A DNA stretch of 30,653 bases from a virus. Positions within the stretch are counted from its first letter, which is position 1. The number at the start of each line of letters is the position of its first letter. This document shows, piece by piece, positions 26,920 to 30,653 of this stretch. The DNA lies in the IMG/VR virus record IMGVR_UViG_3300031963_000654, positions 1-30,653 of that record; one strand, written 5' to 3'. The notes beneath the pieces are model-generated. The model searched no databases. It had not been told where the DNA came from and saw nothing but the letters and a program-made list of their open reading frames with translations. The translations under genes and the position numbers were made by a program.

Positions 26920-28154
26920 AGACCTACAGGTTGTGAGTATTTAAGGTTCAAAGTAACATTGTAAAGTTTCGAATATCTTTCGTCCTTGATAACAAAGTTT
27001 TGAGTGTCAACTAAAACAGGTGTTTGTGTTCCGTCGTCGTTGATTATAAACACGTCGTTAGAACGACAAAGCGTTTGAAGTAGATTGAACTCTCCAACGC
27101 TTACCCAATCGCTATTTATTTGCAGTCCTTTCGTCGTCGTAACATATCTATCCGTTGTACCTCTGTCGTAGGTGTTAAAACCAAACGTCGAAGCGTTGTA
27201 ATTACCAACTACTTTTTGGTATTGCTTACGATCGTAATTGAACGACAACTCCGACTTCTTCGTGAAGTTGAAGTAATCCACACCACCGCAAGTATTCGAC
27301 CAACCCAAACGAACATTGTCAAACTTGCAATCGTCAGCGACAAGGTAAAAACAATACAAGCGTGAAGCAGGTGTGTAAACAGGGAATAAAGTTTCTTTTC
27401 CAAATTGTATCGTGTAGTATTTCGCACCTGTTAAATCTAACCCACCCCAAGAATCTATGTTCGCGTAATAGCCACCAATCACATTAACGAGTGAAGGATT
27501 GTCAGCCAAAGGTAAAAACTGCGTATCTATTAAATCGTCGTTGTTGTCGTACGAAGAAAAGATTACAATGTCGAAATCGTTATCCACAAGTAACGGAGAA
27601 GAAGAAGGAGCGTACACCACACCCCAATCTGACAAGCGCGTTGGTATGTACACCCAATCAGAAGAAAGACCGCGTGAAGATGCTTCGCTCCACTTGTGCG
27701 TGTCGGTTGTTCTTTCGCTCATTAAATACTTCGTAATGCCGTCTAACGCGTAGCGTGTGTTAGGGTTTGGCTTGTATCCGTCCGCCACTTGATATTCAGC
27801 GAGGAACGCGTACACGTCGTCGATGTCAGCCATTCCCGAACCGCTTACTGTGAATACTCCGTCAACCAACCAACCTTCTTTTATCGTGCAAGAGATGAAC
27901 GCGACGCTGGTGTTTTCCGTATCCGCTGACGTTGTCAAAAGTGAAGCGTCGTGTTGTAACGATTCTCTGAATATCGGTGCAAGGTCTAACACTCCTTTGT
28001 TCGCCGCGTTAGGTTGAACGTTGACTTGGAACGAACCGAAGTCGAACACAAAACGAAAGCCTGTATTAGCTACGTTCGTCGAAGATGCAACGAGTATTAA
28101 GCGCTGACCTATCGGTGTATATTCGTATGGTTGGTCGTCTATTGTAATTGCCAT
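26916..28154 (-). CDS. Distal tail-like protein
   Basis: A 412-residue protein from ATG 28154 (MAITIDDQPYEYTPIGQRLI). The N-terminal domain (ILVASSTNVANTGFRFVFDF; NKGVLDLAPIFRESLQHDAS) and C-terminal parts (ELSFNYDRKQYQKVVGNYNA; LCRSNDVFIINDDGTQTPVL) match a family that stands next to the hub-like protein in Bacteroidota siphophages. It is beta-rich. It probably forms the distal tail ring or part of the tip. The exact identity is inferred from position. Confidence 0.65.
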   Translation of the reverse strand: MAITIDDQPYEYTPIGQRLILVASSTNVANTGFRFVFDFGSFQVNVQPNAANKGVLDLAPIFRESLQHDASLLTTSADTENTSVAFISCTIKEGWLVDGVFTVSGSGMADIDDVYAFLAEYQVADGYKPNPNTRYALDGITKYLMSERTTDTHKWSEASSRGLSSDWVYIPTRLSDWGVVYAPSSSPLLVDNDFDIVIFSSYDNNDDLIDTQFLPLADNPSLVNVIGGYYANIDSWGGLDLTGAKYYTIQFGKETLFPVYTPASRLYCFYLVADDCKFDNVRLGWSNTCGGVDYFNFTKKSELSFNYDRKQYQKVVGNYNASTFGFNTYDRGTTDRYVTTTKGLQINSDWVSVGEFNLLQTLCRSNDVFIINDDGTQTPVLVDTQNFVIKDERYSKLYNVTLNLKYSQPVGL

Positions 28155-28155
28155 T

Positions 28156-28761
28156 TTATTGTATGTCGTTTAATTGATTCTCTATTGTTGCTGTGAAGTC
28201 TTTCTCGTAAGCTGCGACTACCTTCGATTCGTATTCGTCCCAAATGTTTTCCATTGCGTAGTCGAACGCTTTCCACCCCTTTATTCCGTCACGACGAACT
28301 TTGAACATAATGAGTTTTGCTACCTGTTGTTTCAGCTCTTCGGTTGACTTCTTGAATTTACCACTTGATTTGTCACGAAGGCGAATACCTTTTATAGACA
28401 TCCAGTCGTATATCGCTTTTTGCATTGGTGACATTTGACCTTTCGCGGGTTTGCTTCCGCTTCCTTTCTTGAATGAGTAGGGCGCACCTTGCGACTTCTG
28501 CGTTCCATTCACACCGTTTTCACGAAACAAGAAATACTTCGAAGCCTTACCCTTCGCGTAAACCGAAACATTGATTGAAGACCCTTTTATCTTCAACCGA
28601 TAAGCCAAAGACTTTTCGAGCGTACCACTTGCAACCGCGTTGGTGTAGTTGCGTCCTACCTTTCGCTTCATGCGATAGTCGGACTGCATCAATTCGACAA
28701 AGCGTTTTGCCATGTCGTTGACTACAGCGAAGAAGTTTGGTGCGCTCTGTTCGTTAGGCAT
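28156..28761 (-). CDS. HK97 gp10-like tail completion / neck protein
   Basis: A 201-residue protein from ATG 28761. The basic N-terminal helix region (FAVVNDMAKRFVELMQSDYR), the GTLEKSLAYRLKIKG element, YFLFRENGVNGTQKSQGAPY and SPMQKAIYDWMSIKGIRLRD fit the gp10-like tail-completion proteins of Bacteroidota phages. It would sit at the head-tail joint. It follows a small 41-residue ORF with an 8-nt overlap and precedes the distal tail gene by 1 nt. Confidence 0.7.
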   Translation of the reverse strand: MPNEQSAPNFFAVVNDMAKRFVELMQSDYRMKRKVGRNYTNAVASGTLEKSLAYRLKIKGSSINVSVYAKGKASKYFLFRENGVNGTQKSQGAPYSFKKGSGSKPAKGQMSPMQKAIYDWMSIKGIRLRDKSSGKFKKSTEELKQQVAKLIMFKVRRDGIKGWKAFDYAMENIWDEYESKVVAAYEKDFTATIENQLNDIQ

Positions 28762-28879
28762 CTTTCTCTTGTTCCTCTTTAATCTTGTTGAAGAATTGAA
28801 TTAGTGGTAAGCCAAATTTCACAGGCATCTCTTGAATAAAAGCGTCTAACTGCTTTAAGTGTTCCTCTGTTAAGTTCAT
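28754..28879 (-). CDS. Small hypothetical protein (41 aa)
   Basis: ATG 28879 (MNLTEEHLKQLDAFIQEMPV) through KFGLPLIQFFNKIKEEQEKD to TAA 28754-28756. It is a helical peptide packed 1 nt after the upstream stop and overlapping the gp10-like gene by 8 nt. Such spacing and content indicate a real small gene. The function is unknown. Confidence 0.65.
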   Translation of the reverse strand: MNLTEEHLKQLDAFIQEMPVKFGLPLIQFFNKIKEEQEKDA

Positions 28880-28880
28880 A

Positions 28881-29150
28881 TTAGAAAGATAAAATTGTTA
28901 CTCCTATCGCGTTAGCCACGCATTGCTCCACCCACGTGTTGTCCTCACCCCACGCTGCGAACTCCTCTTCTGTTAGCGTGTAGTTACCATTGCTTAAAAC
29001 CTTTGAAGGCACTTCTTCAGTAGCCTCTGATTTTAACTCATAATAAGTTGTGCAAGTTGTTGCAGATGTTTCGAAGTTGAGAATGAGAACACTCATCTCT
29101 GTTGCTGTTCCTGCGTTTAGTGGGAACACTATTGGTTGTATTTTAGCCAT
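28881..29150 (-). CDS. Small conserved tail-region protein
   Basis: Eighty-nine residues from ATG 29150. The start AKIQPIVFPLNAGTATEMSV and the end YTLTEEEFAAWGEDNTWVEQ, then ANAIGVTILSF, match a small family found directly after tail-fibre genes in Bacteroidota phages. The composition is beta-rich with a helical EEEFAAWG part. It may be a fibre accessory or chaperone; no function is proven. Confidence 0.7.
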   Translation of the reverse strand: MAKIQPIVFPLNAGTATEMSVLILNFETSATTCTTYYELKSEATEEVPSKVLSNGNYTLTEEEFAAWGEDNTWVEQCVANAIGVTILSF

Positions 29151-29162
29151 TGTTTATATTGT

Positions 29163-30653
29163 TTATATTACGAAAGTCCACCCTGTTGATTTGTTCACAT
29201 AAAGTCCTTCCACTGCATCAGTGCAATAAACTATCAAGCCAACCGCAGGAGTTGCTATTGCTAACCTTTGAGCGTTAGTCATTCGCGGAGGAAGAAAGCC
29301 ACGAGTTGTTGAATCTACTTGGAATTGTGCTGATGCTAAATTTGTATTGCCATTGATAGTCATTTGAGCGGATGGACTGATTCTCCAAATTCTTGTTGTA
29401 GCACTATCAAAAGCAAATACTGTTGAACCTACCATTGTCCATATTCCGTTCGCTACACTACCATTATCAAAATAAAGATATTGTCCTGTCCCTGATAACC
29501 CTTTAAGATAGAATGCGGCTGAACCTGAAGCACCACCAATTCTTGCGCTTCCATTCACATCTAATCTAAACCCAGCGTCTGTTGTTGTGCCGATGAGTAG
29601 GTTTCGAGTAGTGGTAAGACGCATCGCTTCACTTCCATTTATACCAAAATTTATTTGATGCGTACTTGGCTGAAATTCTATGTAAGTTGCTGTTGCTGTT
29701 GGATTAATTAAGTATCTCGAATAAACACCCCAACCTGTTCTAATAGAACTTGCTGCACCTACCGCACCTGCAATATCAACTCCATAAGCAGGCAAAGCCG
29801 TGCCAATACCCAACCTATTGTTAGTTGCGTCCCAAAAGAAGTTAGCTGATTCCTGCAATACATTCCCCGTCCCTTCAAACAACACACGTCCTACCGTACC
29901 GCTTGTTATTGGTGTAGTGCCTACCGTTAAGCCTGTCGCGATAGTGAATGTTCTGTTGGCTGAAAGGTCTTGCGTTGTGCCGTTAATGGTCAGCGTTCGC
30001 GTTGTTGGAACTGGAGTAAAGCCAAGTGCCGTTTCAACAGTCTTATTCTTCCACAAAGAAGTTGAAGATTCGTAAGTCAAAACGTTGTTGTTTACAGGTG
30101 TAGTGATAAGAACACCTTCGTCAGCGTTGATGTTGCTACCCAACGTTTGACGAATCATTAACGTCCCATTGTTAGCCGCGTGAACCACCGCAGCGGCAAC
30201 GATAATGTTGTTCGGTGCTGTTGGTTGCGTCGTCTGAAAACCACCTGCAACAGTCGTCGAAACGTAAAGGATGTCTCCGTCGGCAAACGCTGAAGTGTTC
30301 ACTCCGCGCATCTTACCGAACTGATAAACCTTGCCGTCTTGGTTGTTCAGAATCTCTTCCGAAGTAACACCCATATAGTATTGCGACGGAGTAGTTCCAT
30401 TCGCTATCATTGGCGCAATCAAAAGACGACCGCTGTTGCCTGTTGTCCCTGCAAATCGGACAGGTGTTCCTTTTGGGATCGTGCTTCCTGTCGTATTGCG
30501 AACGTGGTAAAAAGTATCTTCACCGACCTTCTGCGTCGTGCCGTTCATTATTAACGCTAACGTCTCTGCATTGTCGTCCCAATAGACCGAGCCTTGCGCC
30601 GTTGGTATGTTGGTCGGCGTAACGTCAAATTCTAAATTGCCCAATTGCACCCC
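29163..30653 (-). CDS. Tail completion-like / tail fibre fusion protein, C-terminal part (starts beyond the window end)
   Basis: This is the continuation of the frame at 1-982; the GTG at 30650 is an internal valine and not a true start. The repeat-like fibre region includes YHVRNTTGSTIPKGTPVRFA, YYMGVTSEEILNNQDGKVYQ, FFWDATNNRLGIGTALPAYG and VNGSARIGGASG. The C-terminal knob (GFLPPRMTNAQRLAIATPAV, GLIVYCTDAVEGLYVNKST) is the usual end of Flavobacterium-type phage fibre proteins. It likely binds the host surface. In the overlap with the left end, two codons differ (Lys-Val-Gly here, Lys-Ile-Asp there). Confidence 0.85.
   Translation of the reverse strand, partial: GVQLGNLEFDVTPTNIPTAQGSVYWDDNAETLALIMNGTTQKVGEDTFYHVRNTTGSTIPKGTPVRFAGTTGNSGRLLIAPMIANGTTPSQYYMGVTSEEILNNQDGKVYQFGKMRGVNTSAFADGDILYVSTTVAGGFQTTQPTAPNNIIVAAAVVHAANNGTLMIRQTLGSNINADEGVLITTPVNNNVLTYESSTSLWKNKTVETALGFTPVPTTRTLTINGTTQDLSANRTFTIATGLTVGTTPITSGTVGRVLFEGTGNVLQESANFFWDATNNRLGIGTALPAYGVDIAGAVGAASSIRTGWGVYSRYLINPTATATYIEFQPSTHQINFGINGSEAMRLTTTRNLLIGTTTDAGFRLDVNGSARIGGASGSAAFYLKGLSGTGQYLYFDNGSVANGIWTMVGSTVFAFDSATTRIWRISPSAQMTINGNTNLASAQFQVDSTTRGFLPPRMTNAQRLAIATPAVGLIVYCTDAVEGLYVNKSTGWTFVI
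30491..30653. repeat. End-overlap repeat, right copy
   Basis: The same 163 bases as at 1-163, with two differences (30523 c versus 33 t; 30527 c versus 37 t). Read on the coding strand, both differences are A to G changes in neighbouring codons of the tail fibre (ATC to GTC and GAT to GGT). Confidence 0.9.

Noticed and set aside
30491-30653. Diversity-generating retroelement acting on the fibre (both differences are at coding-strand A)
   Set aside because: There is no reverse transcriptase gene and no template repeat in the window, and the two sites are not in the C-terminal knob.

Overview
The window looks like one essentially complete, circular (or circularly permuted) genome of a tailed phage of the siphovirus type, about 30.49 kb. 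Bases 1-163 recur at 30491-30653 with two mismatches, and the tail-fibre reading frame that runs off the left end continues without a break at the right end. The host is probably a member of Bacteroidota, most likely Flavobacteriia. The evidence is: starts preceded by A-rich leaders rather than Shine-Dalgarno sites; two matches to the Bacteroidota promoter pattern TTG-N19-TAnnTTTG; and structural proteins of the kinds found in Bacteroidota phages and prophages. Genes end with TAA, TAG and TGA, so the code is standard. I see no tRNA, integrase, reverse transcriptase or CRISPR array.

The circle has two transcription units. They diverge at about 5803-5912 and converge at about 13874-13956. The plus-strand unit (5913-13911) holds small early-type genes, an SSB-like protein, a protein with only the DNA-binding domain of DnaA, Zn-finger, XRE and RHH regulators, two replication-type proteins, a cytosine-5 DNA methyltransferase whose frame is broken or overprinted, the large terminase subunit and a MazG-like protein. 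It ends in a clear intrinsic terminator at 13932-13956, which lies inside the 3' end of the opposing lysis gene.

The minus-strand unit starts with a VRR-NUC nuclease, a sigma-like protein and a Cys-rich protein (5802-4377). Next comes a 453-bp gap (3924-4376) rich in predicted RNA structure. It continues through small genes, a terminase-small-subunit-like protein and the tail assembly chaperone pair (1702-945) to a long tail protein that crosses the ends of the window. Re-entering from the right end, it reads a gp10-like tail completion protein, two tail-tip proteins, the tape measure, XkdF-like protease, scaffold, major capsid protein, two further structural proteins, portal and DUF6712 connector. 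Last is a lysis cassette (GH24 endolysin, two holin-like proteins, a spanin-like protein) with a metallophosphoesterase inside it. Genes are tightly packed, many with ATGA or TAATG overlaps.

The points that most deserve a second look are: (1) the structured gap, with a possible H-type pseudoknot and a nested hairpin; (2) a T9 slippery run in the tail chaperone gene with a conserved-looking second frame downstream; (3) the methyltransferase, where two long frames overlap and the C-terminal motif lies in the other frame behind a CCCC run; (4) a 769-residue protein that appears to join a tail-completion domain to a tail fibre; (5) an SSB-like gene fused in frame, through an Asn-rich linker, to a short upstream ORF.
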